Source: Gymnorhina tibicen (Eukaryota > Chordata > Aves > Passeriformes > Artamidae). Taken from it: a stretch of DNA of 64,000 nt. The notes below the pieces were generated by a model. It searched no databases. It had not been told where the DNA came from and saw only the letters and a program-made list of their open reading frames with translations. Positions within the stretch are counted from its first letter, which is position 1, and the number at the start of each line of letters is the position of its first letter. The translations under genes and the position numbers were made by a program. The stretch is from NCBI GenBank assembly GCA_013399875.1, contig VXAZ01009403.1, forward strand, positions 242,138-306,137. The letters are read 5' to 3'. This document shows, one piece after another, positions 1 through 10,610 of the stretch.

Positions 1-1329
1 CTCACCACTATGCTTTAAGGCACCTTTATGTGAGAAGCCTTGGAGCATGAAGTGCTCAAGACGGGAACCTTGTTTGATACAGAACATATGTGCTTAATTT
101 TATATATGGTGTATCATTTCATCAGCTTCAGTTAGCTTTGTAGGATCTTGGCCTATCTCCTCAGTCTATAAATAAATAATGACAGATTTATAAATAAATC
201 AGTTTCTAACCAGCTGAAACTGTGTTATCTTTGTAGCTTTTACCAATCAATAGAGCAGTGAATGACACGCACAGGTTCTGCAGTTTTAAAAAAGTCTGGT
301 ATAACAATAAATAAATATAGTACATGTAAGTACCACATAAATATTTTGATGCACTAACACAAAATATTTCATATGGTGTTTCAGAATATGCCCAAGCCAT
401 TTACATTTATGCTAGGCCAGCAAGTGCTTTTTAGCTGGCAGTTCAATGTTCTCCCAATATAAATAGATGATCAATCATTCTTTGTTGCTATTGTTTTAAA
501 GAATAGTTTGAAACCCAATTCACAGTGAGTGTTAGTACGGCCTGTTCTTTTTGTTCTCTTATCAATATAAGTTTTAACATTAAAAAAGTGCATTGTTTTC
601 ATCTGGCTGCAGGATTATATGTGTTGGGCTTTACTAAAATTTTCTAAGTTCTTGGTTGGTGGGAGAGTGCAGGTACAAGCCTGCAGAAGGGACTGAAACT
701 CTGTGAAGGCATGAAGCACATTATCAATCTACTCAGAGAACAAACACACAAATGAAAACCCTGAAGTGGAGAAAATCCATTCCCATACTGAGAATTGTTG
801 TATTACAGTGTAGAGTTTATGTGGAGATGAATTTGAATTTCACCTGCCTTCCTCAGAGGAAACCTTTGGAGACCTAAACTCCAGTGCCTCATTTAAAGCC
901 TGATGCAGGACATAGGTGTAAGGCAATGTGTCTGTATTGTTCTTGTGTCAGGACCCTTGGATTTATCATTTCTCCACAACATGTTGTATGAAGAATGTTT
1001 GGACTTTAATTATGTTGCCGTGAACCGGCCTTGTCATGTTCCTGTCACAACGAGGACTCCCTTCGTTCAGGTCTCTTTCCTGGCATGGGTAGAGAGGTCG
1101 CACGATGATGCCAGAAGCCAGGCAGTGGATTTCAGCCCGGTGCCTGTCCTCGGTCCACCACTGAGGAGCACTGAGTGCTAGGGCTGAAAGCCAAAAGGCC
1201 CTTCCCCACCCTGCGGGGCTGCATGGAACAGTGTGATCGTCGAAGGAACTTCTTCCCCAAGTTTTTGCTTGCAAGGCCCAGGATGCTGCTCCCGGACTGG
1301 GGAGTAGTCATCTCCTGCTCACCAGGGCT
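1..1329. other. Upstream intergenic DNA, no gene recognised
   Basis: The first ~1000 bases are AT-rich with scattered TAAATAAA-type motifs (for example around 168-200). From about 1000 the composition shifts and CpG dinucleotides appear, leading into the island. The short ORFs here (up to ~100 codons, overlapping on both strands at 903-1274) match nothing I recognise and have no codon or domain signal. In other vertebrates MSL3 lies upstream of FRMPD4, but nothing here looks like its 3' end. Confidence 0.5.
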
Positions 1330-1761
1330 CCCCTTCTCTTCTCGCTCAGCGTGCCGGCCCCTGACGCGGGAACCGCAGCCGTGCCCCTCACACCCCTTGC
1401 CTTCCTTCCCCGGCACCGGGGCTCCGGGAGGCCCTGGGGGGAGCCCTGAGCTCGGCCCGGCGGCCGCAGCGCCGCCTCGGGCTGGAGCCGGCGATCGGCG
1501 CTGGCCCGGCTGCCGCCCGCGCCCTCCGCTGCCGCACCGGAGCGGACACACCGCCGGCGAGGGGAGAAACTGCCCCCGATACACCCTGCGCTCTCCTCAG
1601 CACCCCCGCCGCCTCCCTCCTCCGGGGTACTGCAGAGGGGCGGCGGAGCGCTGCCGCCTCCCCCTCCGGCTCCCGGGGCGCGGGCTGCGGGCAGCGCTCC
1701 TGCCGGGCAGCCCCGGCGCCGCTCCGTTCGCCGACTTACCCCGGGAGAGCGCACGGCAGGC

Positions 1762-1795
1762 GGGGAGCGGGGCGGGGGGGAGCGGAGGGGGAGGG
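1762..1795 (+). promoter_or_regulatory. G-run cluster (potential G-quadruplex) with GC box
   Basis: The + strand has G4, then AGC, G4, C, G7, and further on G5, A, G3. Four or more runs of at least three G with loops of 1-7 bases satisfy the usual quadruplex pattern. The run includes the Sp1-type GC box at 1769-1777. It lies about 230 bases before the start codon, so it could sit in the core promoter or at the extreme 5' end of the transcript. Folding and effect are inference. Confidence 0.55.
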
Positions 1796-1825
1796 CTGCG
1801 CGCAGATGAGCGCTGGTCCTGCGAG

Positions 1826-1861
1826 ATGCTGCACGCCCAGCTCCCCGCCGGAGGGGGGTAG
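1826..1861 (+). other. Upstream ORF, 11 codons, in presumed 5' leader
   Basis: An ATG at 1826 opens a reading frame of 11 codons (MLHAQLPAGGG) ending with TAG at 1859-1861. It counts as an upstream ORF only if transcription starts before 1826, which the sequence does not settle. It also lies at the 3' end of a longer stop-free stretch produced by the GC-rich island, so it carries no evidence of being translated. Confidence 0.3.
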
Positions 1862-1934
1862 CAGCCGCTGTCTCCGCCGGCTCCTGCTTTTTTGCAAGGG
1901 CTGTTGCTGCCGCTGGACGCAACCTTCTCCCGAC

Positions 1935-1985
1935 ATGGAGCTGCTGCTGCCGCCGCCGCCGCCGCTGCCGCTGCTGCTGGAGTGA
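1935..1985 (+). other. Upstream ORF made of Leu/Pro codon repeats
   Basis: The ATG at 1935 has A... at -3 absent (C at 1932-1934 is G-A-C, giving G at -3) and G at +4, a fair Kozak context. It opens 16 codons, M-E then CTG x3, CCG x5, CTG, CCG, CTG x3 and GAG, then TGA at 1983-1985. The product would be MELLLPPPPPLPLLLE. It ends 35 bases before the main start codon at 2021, so it is a candidate regulatory uORF. The repeat is an imperfect CTG/CCG triplet tract. A splice donor-like GTGAGT overlaps its stop codon (1982-1987), which raises the alternative described in the findings. Confidence 0.5.
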
Positions 1986-2016
1986 GTGAGTGTGACGGGC
2001 AGAGCTAGCCGGCCGC

Positions 2017-2034
2017 ATGGATGGATGTGTTTAG
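2017..2034 (+). other. Five-codon uORF overlapping the main start codon
   Basis: The sequence has ATG at 2017, 2021 and 2025, each 4 bases apart and so in all three frames. The first opens M-D-G-C-V then TAG (2032-2034); the third (2025) opens M-C-L-A-L then TGA (2040-2042). Only the middle ATG continues into the exon-1 peptide. Ribosomes starting at 2017 would pass the true start out of frame. Confidence 0.5.
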
Positions 2035-2061
2035 CTTTGTGAAGATTGGGAAGCTCTCCGG
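2021..2061 (+). CDS. FRMPD4: FRMPD4 first coding exon (N-terminal 13 residues plus two bases)
   Basis: The 41 bases read MDVFSFVKIGKLS plus GG, the first two bases of a Gly codon, and are followed directly by the donor GTAGGT. I recognise this from memory as the N-terminus of FRMPD4 (Preso), whose mammalian form begins MDVFSFVKIAKLSS; the two differences would be Ala10 to Gly and Ser14 to Gly. FRMPD4 is a cytoplasmic scaffold of the postsynaptic density with WW, PDZ and FERM domains that binds PSD-95 and group I mGluR/Homer partners and promotes dendritic spine formation. All of those domains are encoded by later exons outside this window. The ATG at 2021 is chosen because it is the only one of the three clustered ATGs that gives this peptide. 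Its Kozak context is weak (T at -3) with G at +4. The exon ends in phase 2. The identification rests on 13 residues and recall, not on a database search. In human the order is MSL3-FRMPD4-PRPS2 on Xp22. Confidence 0.65.
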
Positions 2062-2067
2062 GTAGGT
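2062..2067 (+). other. FRMPD4: Splice donor of FRMPD4 exon 1
   Basis: CGG|GTAGGT is close to the consensus MAG|GTRAGT. Reading through it would hit TAG at once (2063-2065), so the coding frame requires splicing here. The intron is interrupted in phase 2. Confidence 0.65.
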
Positions 2068-3824
2068 GTTTTTCGCCGCTGCTGCTCCGAGAACCGCGGG
2101 CGTCCCGCGGCTGCGGGCGCTGCCCGTGTCCTGCGGGGGCAGGGATGGACGGGGGCTGCCCGGCGTGGGGAGCGCCCGCGCCGCTCCCAACTTCTCTGGG
2201 AACGGGGCGAGGGTCTCGGGGTCGGGGTGGGGCGCTGGGCGCTCGCTGCCCCTGGCACCTGCCCGGGCCGCGCCGATGTCCCTGCGCGGGATGGGTCGTC
2301 GCCCTCTCCCTTGCGAAGGGACAATGAACTGCGGCCGCAGTTGGGCGAGAGCGGTGCCCTCCTTGAGACGCCGGCCAGAATGGGCGGCCAGAGTGCTTCT
2401 GAAAATGCAAAAGCGGCGACAGGAGCCGGAACCGGGGCGCGGTGGCGGTGTTTGAGGGGTGTGTTGGTGTTCGGGGGGTGGTGGCCGCGGTGCGGGTATC
2501 GGTCATCTGCCGGAGCGGGGGGCGAAGTTCCGAGGAGCGAGCAGCGCCTGGCCGGGCCGCGCCGCCGGGGAGGGTCTCGCCCTGCCCCTCCACTCCGCTC
2601 CCGCGGTACGCGCCGCCTCGGGCACGCCGGCTCCCCCAGCAGCCGTATTTTTGGAGAAGTGGTGAAATCGTCGCCACTCGCATCGTTTATGAGCGCTGCC
2701 CCTCCGCCGTTTCACACGGCGATAGGTGCAGGGGCGCCAGTGGATTTGGCGTCTCTTATCCCTTGCTTCTAAGGCTCGTAGTTCTCGTTGTTTAAATGAG
2801 TGGTTGATTTGTCTTATTTTTCCTCTATTTCTTTGTTTTCCGAATAAACCTTCTCTTGAATGGCCTCAGAGTTGTGGTCTCAGCCTGTGGACTGTTGCGT
2901 TCGCAGCTGGTTGCCAGGCCTGGAACTGCATAGATAGATCAAGAGGCACAACAGCCCCTGTTACAGTGTTCCCACCGTAGTTACACGTAACTGGAGGTAG
3001 CCCTTCGCAATTACACAGGGGATTGTGCTTTATCTCAAAGATGCAGTATGAAAGTACTCGAGTCACATTTTTTTTCCAGGGTTCTGGTGTGGATAATCTT
3101 CCTAAAGGATTTAGCTTTGATCACTGTAACTAGGAGTGTTTCAAATTCTTATGATTCACTGGTTCCTACACCATAGTTACCATTTCTTTTTCTGTTTATG
3201 AGGCAAGCATGAGGCAGAAATTGGATGTTGTACAAAAGGGAGAAAGGCCTTGTTAAGCAAATACAAAAGGTGGCCTGCTCCAGTGACAGTCAGGTAGGGA
3301 GCCTGTCAAAATGACAGATGGTTTGTAAAGAGCAAATATTGCCTGGCTGAAAGTTACAGAGTGCCACAGGTGCAGGCACTGCCTTTATCCCCCAAAATTC
3401 CCACCATTGCACCTGGCTGTGCTTACAGCTCTGCTTGTGGCATGCCAGCACAGAACAGCTGTCATTCAAGCACATCATTGTCTCATCCTGCTCACAGCAA
3501 TTTTACACCATGTGACAGTGACAATACAAGCAGCCCCCTCGGCTTGCCTTGGGTGGTGTTACTGGCTGGTACCGCTAGAGCTGCAGCAGCAGGAACTACA
3601 GTGGAAACTTTGAGGAGAGGGAAAATATGCTCACAGATACAGAATAGGTCATGTAGTATGATATTTATTTCCAGGTAACTGAATTGCATGACCTTCTCCA
3701 TTTTTTTGGAAATGGTGTTTTAGAAAAGCTCCCAGGTCTTCATGTCACACTTGATCTAGAATCAAAGGCAGAGAAAGGAATGTGCCATTCGAAAATGTTT
3801 TTATGTCAGGTGCATGGCAGGTTT

Positions 3825-3846
3825 TATATATATATATATATATATA
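3825..3846. repeat. (TA)11 microsatellite
   Basis: Eleven uninterrupted TA units. This is a likely length-polymorphic microsatellite in the intron and has no coding consequence. Confidence 0.95.
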
Positions 3847-6840
3847 GTAAGCTTGGGGCTTTCTTTGTGTATACGAAATCTGTAGCTTTGGGCATACTTG
3901 AAGACACAGCTAAGATTTGTATTTAAGTAAAGACAGATCATAGAAATTCTCCAGAAGAACCTGAAAGTTCCTTCTGAAATGAAACTGCATGTTTCAAAGC
4001 TTGTATCTGCCTCTGCTTCGTTTAAGGGTGTGAAATACTTACGGACTGTGTTTATCTTGTATATTGCAGTAAATGATTTCTGTACTGAGCTATACTTTTT
4101 ATTTCTAATTTTCTGGTTGTTAAAAGACATAATAGTTTATACAGGACTTGACTTTACTTGCTGTTTCCTAGGTTACAGCCAGGTATCTATTCCAATTTTA
4201 TGAGAGCTTCGTGAAGAAGACAGGTTGCAGTGTAAACCCCGTTTTTAGTACCTTTGTGCATTTGGGTTGGAAAACTAGTTTGCCCAAAAATACCAGTTGT
4301 TTGCTGTTAGAAGGAAGGCCTTTCTGAAGATAATATTTAACTGAGAGTGTGATTTACAGGCAGATTACCTACAGAAAGTTGTTTTGAACATGGCTGGTGC
4401 TGAACTTCTTTTAAATTTGATTTTGTTTGGCATTTGGGTCTCCTCATTTTAAGTTGCAAGTCTTTTATTACAGTTTTAGTCTGAAGCCTTGATTCTGCAG
4501 GCAGTGGCACAGCTAAGCTCTGTTATACATGACTACTGGAAGGGATGCTTCCTAAAGTCATGATATGATTTTAATAGATCTGGTAAGAGTTTAAATTTTG
4601 TCTTGATCAATTAACATATAATTTTTTTTACCTAGAATAAGCTTAAGATGAGGTTTAAAGTCCTAGAAGGTGGCTACTGGATATAAAATTTTACATAGCA
4701 TACATAATTTTTTATGTTTTAATTATCTGTGTGGGTTTTTTTATGTGATACCTTTGTGCATGGGGTCTTTTAGAGACTCTGCTTCTACAAATGCTTCAAC
4801 AGTTGTCCATACTTGCTGGGTAAGTGGAAAATATGGGCATAATCTGGAAAAGGATTTTGTGCAGAAATGGGAGAGGATGCCAAACTGGTTTTGTGACAAA
4901 TGTGATCTCTGATAATCTTGTCCTTTCCTTGACTTTGTAGGTCTGTCAAATTGTGTACTATGCATAAAAATACAGATGCTTCATGATAAAGTTTCTGTTG
5001 ATTTTGAAAGATTGAAAGTACCCATCAGACATTGAAAACAAAAATACCGTGTAGAAATAGTGATCACACTTTTCCAGTCATAACCTCTCCCCCATCCTGT
5101 TTTGGAAATTCACCAATCTAGTAGTGGTCTGGAAAAAATGTTTTGGTAGAAATCTTATGGTGTCATTCTCTGGAGGAAAAAAACCCAGACAAACAACCAC
5201 CTTTTATTGTAATGAATTTCCAAGTGTAGAGAATGATTGACAAGCCTTGTTTAATGGATCAGTGCTCTGATGTGGAGCTGTACAAGGCAAGTGAATATTT
5301 CTGTAGCGTGGGCTGCGTAAGCATGTATGGTGTGGTAGCATCTGTAACTTGGGAGGGAGGATTAGTGCCATAGGTAAGGTGCATAGCTGAGTGTTGAGGC
5401 TGGATCAGAAGTCTGTCTTGCCTGGTATTCTCTCTCAGTTGCTCTTAGCAGCTGCTTGGGGAAAGAGTAGAACAAGGACACATGAAAAGTGGTGATTCTT
5501 GAGCATAATTATAGGCAGTGGAGGAAGCATGGTGCTGCTGTGCTGAACATGAACTGTTTTCAGATCAAGGTAAATCTGAGTAAAGGGCATAGTGTCAAGT
5601 TTCTAGTCAGTACTGGACAGATGAACTATGAAACAATAGGTCAGAATAATGAATGGAAGTTATCAAGAATTTAAGCCTGTATTCATAGAATATAGTTTTA
5701 GTTGGAATTTTTTTAAATTGGGAATAACTGTTTTTTGATGTCTGTTGAGGTCAGTTCTGTGTCAGAGCTTTCACAGCAGGAAGGAAACTTTGATATGGAA
5801 AGATGCTTGTCTGGATATCACCTGAGTGTGACTGAGTGGGGTAGTGACCCTCCAGAGCTGGGATACAAAGCTCCTGTGCCCCTGTTTGTAGCTTTGCCAG
5901 ATAGCACTAGGGAGAAAATGACACGACTGCATGCGTGGCTGTCAGGTTCTAAGCAGCGGCAATACTGCTGAGGGCAGGGTGGACATCTCTGTCACACAGT
6001 AACATCTGTGGGAGAAGTTCTGAGCTCATGGAGTAATTTGTCACCAGAAAGGATGTGTCCAAGAAATAGGCCTGCAGTATGGGATAATAAAGTAGACATC
6101 TGTAGACCTCATTATAGCTGTAAAAAGTATAATTAATGGAGAGTTAACCCCGTGTAACAAACAGGAGGATACCAGGAAGATTTGGACCTGCTCTTAACAG
6201 TAGTGCCAATTTGTCACATGGGTAGGTAAATTTGTCTTACCTGGATCTTTACTTTTCTGCTCAAGTTTAGCATTGCTATCCATTATTCTTGAATTTAAAC
6301 TTATTCCATTAAAATGGGATGTGATTAGCCATATCCTTGCTAGCCAGGCCCTTGGAATTGTCTTTAAAACAATGACAACAAAAAAATCCCATAACTCTGC
6401 AAGCTCTTCTTTTCAGAGACAGCCAAATATGCCTTTTCCCTGTGATTATGCTTAAACTGAGGCTGGGTTTCTAACTGAGAAGGAACTTCCTTCCAAGTCC
6501 TTTTTCATTGGGGTGGATAAATCTCACATTCTTATCTTCTGTGTTTATCTTTCCATAGCTGGCCATCTCTAGTCAGGTAGAGTGACTTGGTACCTGCACA
6601 GATGTTTGGACTTTTGGGTTCTTGCTGCTTATAAAAGTGAAAGAAGCCTAAACAGATGTGGAGCCTTGCATCTGTTCTCTCCCTTTCCAGCCTATGTAGC
6701 CCTGTGCTCCGTTTTGTTCTCTCCAGATACTGTCTTTAGATGTCCTGCCAGACCGGTGTGAAAGGTTCTCTCCTAGATCTGTGTTAAAATGTAGCAGACT
6801 AGAAGCTGTGCCTGTATATTCTGAGCACTAAGCTCTGTTG

Positions 6841-6929
6841 TGTTTTTGTTTGGTTTTTTGTTTTTCTGGGTTTTTTTTGTTTGGTTGGTTTTTTGTTTGT
6901 TTGGGGCTTTTTCTTTTTTTTTTTTTTTA
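6841..6929 (+). repeat. T-rich (TTTG)-type low-complexity tract
   Basis: Nearly 90 bases of T broken only by G, GG or an occasional C, ending in T16 and AG. Similar tracts recur on the + strand at about 7036-7066, 8219-8295, 24262-24290, 27739-27770, 35756-35840, 45240-45288, 46558-46590, 48590-48652 and 54540-54604. A complementary A/C-rich one lies at 57385-57450. Confidence 0.85.
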
Positions 6930-7800
6930 GGGGATAGGGTTGCTTGACTTCATGTTCAAGTTATTTTTATGTGGCCAAGCAGATATATGTTATTAGATTT
7001 AAAGTTCTAAAATAAGCCAGTCTGTTGTTTGATGTTTTAAGTTTTTTGTTTGCTTGTTTGTTTTTAATTTTTAATTAATTGAAGAAGATTTTGGGATGCT
7101 TCTCCATCTTTATCAGAATAGCACGTTGCTTTACCTGTGATCTTCCTTGACAAGTTTTTATTTTGCTGTGAAGTTTAAAAAAACCCCTATCTTAATGGAG
7201 AGACAATTGAAAGTGTGATTAACTTACTGATGCTGTTTTGCATATGATTTTTGGAACAATTTTTATGAGTACTCTTTGAAATGACAATATCGTAGCTTGT
7301 AAGTTATTTTCAGTATTTACAAAAGACTCAGTAAGAAAGCCTATGATTATCCTTTTTATGTTCAAAGGAGGTAATTTAATTCCAAAAAGGATTTTATTAT
7401 AGTGGATGATAATTCAAATAACCAATAATTCATTTCAGCCTTTTTTCTTGAGGACTGCATTACATTTAGTGGCATATTTGCCTAGTCACATTAATACAGG
7501 AGCTTTACCTTATATTCAATTATATGTCTGTTTTGTTTTGTTAGCTGACACACATAATAAAGACATATGCTTTAATGTTTGTGATGTTAGTAATGTTGTA
7601 TGTCATAGTGACTTCAGCAGTTTAGAGATTTATTAAAACCACTCCTTACTTTATGGACTGCTGTAAACTTGTCAAGTGGCCAGTGAATGATAATGCAACT
7701 CTGCTAAATATGTATGTTCTCTATACCATTTGCCTTGCAATACAGTGCTGAAAAGATGTAACCAGAGGCAACATTGTCTCCAGAAATTTTTTGAGAAAGC

Positions 7801-7817
7801 AAAAAAAAAAAAAAAAA
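7801..7817. repeat. Poly(A)17 tract
   Basis: Seventeen A in a row after GAAAGC. I see no retrotransposed body beside it, so it is probably a simple homopolymer rather than a retrogene tail. Confidence 0.8.
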
Positions 7818-10499
7818 GAGATAATAAACTCCAATTAATGCTTTCTTTCTCCATCTTCTACTAATTACTGAAGAAGATGGAATGAAAACTTTGAGAGCTG
7901 ATGCTTGGATTTAAGAAAAATCAAAATGTGCAGGTTCAGTAGAATGCTTTTATTTCTAGGAAGATATGTTTTCAGTTTGTTTTTGTTTATTTTGGAAAAC
8001 TTCAATCCGTAATGTAAAATCATTGGTGATAGGGCTGAATCAAGAATCTTGGGATAGGTTCTCTTATAATTGTAGCCTACACCAATGTTCTTGTGAGTTC
8101 ATGTTTAAGTCATTCTGTTAAAATTTTCATATGGTTTAAAAAGACATAAAAGGTTTTTTTTTTGATGTATTTTCGCCTCTGTATTCACTGGTACCAGGAT
8201 GAGCGTGAGGTGTTTTATAGTTTTTTGTTTAGTTTTTTGAGGGGGGAGTAGGTTTGCTTGTTCATGGTGTGATTTGGTTGGTTTGTTTGTTTTTGAGAAG
8301 CCTGCTTTTCAGCCTGGCAGATTCACGTGGGAAATTTCAGTTAAATTGAAAAAAATTCTCACCATAGCAGTAATAAAAAATGAGGCTATGTTTCCATATT
8401 TTGCAGCATTCTAGGTCATTATGGAAGTGTACCAAGCTGTTCATAGGGAATACAAACCAAGACCTGAAATAATGAGAGGATAATACATGGTCTCAGCTCC
8501 GCTCGTAGTGTGGCGCAGAAAGGGTATTTTACTGCTATTGACAGCATTTCCAAGCAGTTATGTCAAATCTATCACAACTTAGTATCTGACTGATGGGATA
8601 AAGAATTGACTAAAGTCATGTAGGAGCCACAATCTCTTATAAAATGAACCATCATCTGGGAAGGATCTCTAACTGCTGTAGACAAATAATGCAAAAAAAT
8701 CAAATGTGAGGTAAGGAGAGGTAATCTTGGATTCCAGTCCTACACAAATCCAGTCCAGTGTCATGCACAAATAGCTCTATTAAATCAGGGAAGACCATCC
8801 AGGTATGTGAATTACTTGTTTTCATGACTGTTTGCACATAACCTGTTTGGATCCAGCTTATGGAAACTTCCGGTGCTGATAAAGTATCAGTGTTTAAATA
8901 CTGTAGGGACATGCTTGAATTGGAATTGACTTCTGATAATACTAAACTGTATTTAAAGCTGCTTTCTATAATCATGAATAAAGTTATTAGTTTTGTGATG
9001 TACCTTGAAGAAATTTGTGAAGTGAAAAGGCTGTACATTTATTGAAAGTATGTTCAAAGATTTTAAAATAATCAGTGAGACTCTGTTTCTGATAATTATT
9101 CCAGTGGCTGGAAATGAAGCAAATAACAGTGCCAGTAGTATAAATTTCAGTAAGTGATTGCACTTCAAATCCTGGTGAAATCCACACTGTTTAAAATCTA
9201 AACCTGTGAAAGTACATTGGAGCTAGACATGTAAAGTACTCCAGGACTCAAAAGTCTCTCTGACCTTAATTGGGACCTGGTGTTGTAGAAGTTTCTACCA
9301 GTATTCAGAGTGTATAGAAACTCCCTTTAATAGGTTGATAATTGGCCACAAACTGAGAAATTAATTTTAATTAGTTTTAATAACCAACATTTTTAATTAT
9401 AATAAAGTTAGTGAGTGGACTTGTCAGGTATCAGTTTTAGCTATGGGAGTGTGGGGAGATAAGGTTCTGCAGAATAGATGGATATCTTGTATGATTTTGA
9501 GAACTGCTAGTAAAAAAATAGATTTATACAGAGAATAGCAAGAGGGCAGTGAAGAATAAGAAAGAATATTTGTATGCTAGAGTCAAATGATGAGAATGAA
9601 TCTTCTTATGATCTGCCTCTTGATAGAGTTTATTTTTGGATTTAGCTTGAAATTTTTGAAACTTTAAGGGAAAGAGACTTGTGATATTGCAAAGTATTAT
9701 GACTTTTTTGTATCCATAGATAATCAAAACAAAAAGGCATGTATGTGTGGATTGATGCAAACTACTTAGTGATTTACATGAACAACCAAAGACCAAAAAA
9801 GTCTCCCATCTGTTCTTCAGAATTTATTTCTGCATGTGTACTTTTTGTTCATTTTTTTTGGGGAGTGGAAGAGAAAAGACATAATTGTTGAAACTAACAT
9901 TGTTTAAGAAGAAAGTCTAAAATTAGTATTTGTAAAATTTTGCTGTTCTGATTGTATCCTGTTTATAGTGAAAGTTTTCATTAAGGTTTGTGCATGATTG
10001 AGTTTTAATTGTTCAGACGAACTGTCAGCCCATCTCATATAAGTGCTTACATATTTGTTTAAAATACTTTTCTAGCATTATGCAGCCTGTAAGGTTTTGC
10101 TTATGTTACTTATAGATTTTGCAGTTTCACTGTTTGTTTTTAATCTTGAATTTGTGATTACATTCCTCTGGATTGGGCAGTACTCATACGTTTGGAAAGC
10201 AAAATGGCAGTAAATGCTACCAGGAGTACTAGCAGTTTCACCAGGCATGTAAAACAAGCCAGGCATGTGTTAGAAGTCCGAGCCGCCTTATTTCACTTGT
10301 GCTCTGTGTTTGACTGAAATAGAGCAGTAGAGAACTGGAGAAGAAATCTGGAAATAGTCCATAACTAAGCAGATTTGTAGAGGCAGGATGCTTCATTACC
10401 TGAATGCCTGAATGATGGCACTGACTTTGACTTGCTCTAAACGAGGCTGTGACAAGCCTTGAGGCATCTATGACAGGAGCCTTGAGAGAGTGGAGATTG

Positions 10500-10610
10500 C
10501 AATTGCATAGAAGAGCCTGCCCCAGCAGGGATAAAGTTCAAACTTTGGGGTTGGAACTAGATGATCTTTAAGGTCTCTTCCAACCCAAACCACTTCATGA
10601 TCCTATGATT
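10500..10610 (+). mobile_element. CR1 LINE fragment, 3' end only
   Basis: The stretch resembles the extreme 3' end of avian CR1: 'GGTTGGAACTAGATGATC', 'TTTAAGGTCTCTTCCAACCC' and a terminal 'CATGATCCTATGATT' that derives from the octamer tail. The element is 5'-truncated to about 110 bases, which is typical. It lies in the sense direction relative to FRMPD4. Confidence 0.88.

Larger units (their letters stand above)
1330..2660 (+). promoter_or_regulatory. FRMPD4: CpG island and presumed core promoter of FRMPD4
   Basis: This block of about 1.3 kb is very GC-rich and dense in CpG, in sharp contrast to the AT-rich DNA on both sides. It holds a consensus GC box (GGGGCGGGG, 1769-1777), a second GC-box-like run near 1637-1646, and no obvious TATA box. 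That is the normal picture of a dispersed CpG-island promoter. The first coding exon (2021-2061) lies inside it and the island runs about 600 bases into the intron. The transcription start cannot be fixed from sequence; a start between about 1780 and 1930 is my inference from the position of the GC box relative to the start codon. The long ORFs on both strands in this block reflect the lack of stop codons in GC-rich DNA. Confidence 0.8.
2661..10499. other. FRMPD4: Intronic DNA without recognised genes
   Basis: Apart from the simple repeats listed separately, I see no transposon end, RNA gene or exon here. A slightly GC-richer patch near 5735-5990 contains a 78-codon + strand ORF with no recognisable domain. 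Confidence 0.55.

Noticed and set aside
1736..2683. A 315-codon minus-strand ORF in the CpG island, plus ORFs of 150-236 codons on both strands nearby
   Set aside because: GC-rich DNA has few stop codons, and these frames overlap each other on opposite strands. Their translations are Arg/Pro/Ala/Gly-rich with no domain. The largest also runs antisense across the FRMPD4 exon.
5735..5971. A 78-codon + strand ORF of normal-looking amino-acid composition
   Set aside because: No homology recognised and no convincing splice sites bounding it; within the range of chance.
7801..7817. Poly(A) stretch as a possible processed pseudogene tail
   Set aside because: The preceding sequence shows no gene-like body, no poly(A) signal at the right distance and no target-site duplication that I can see.
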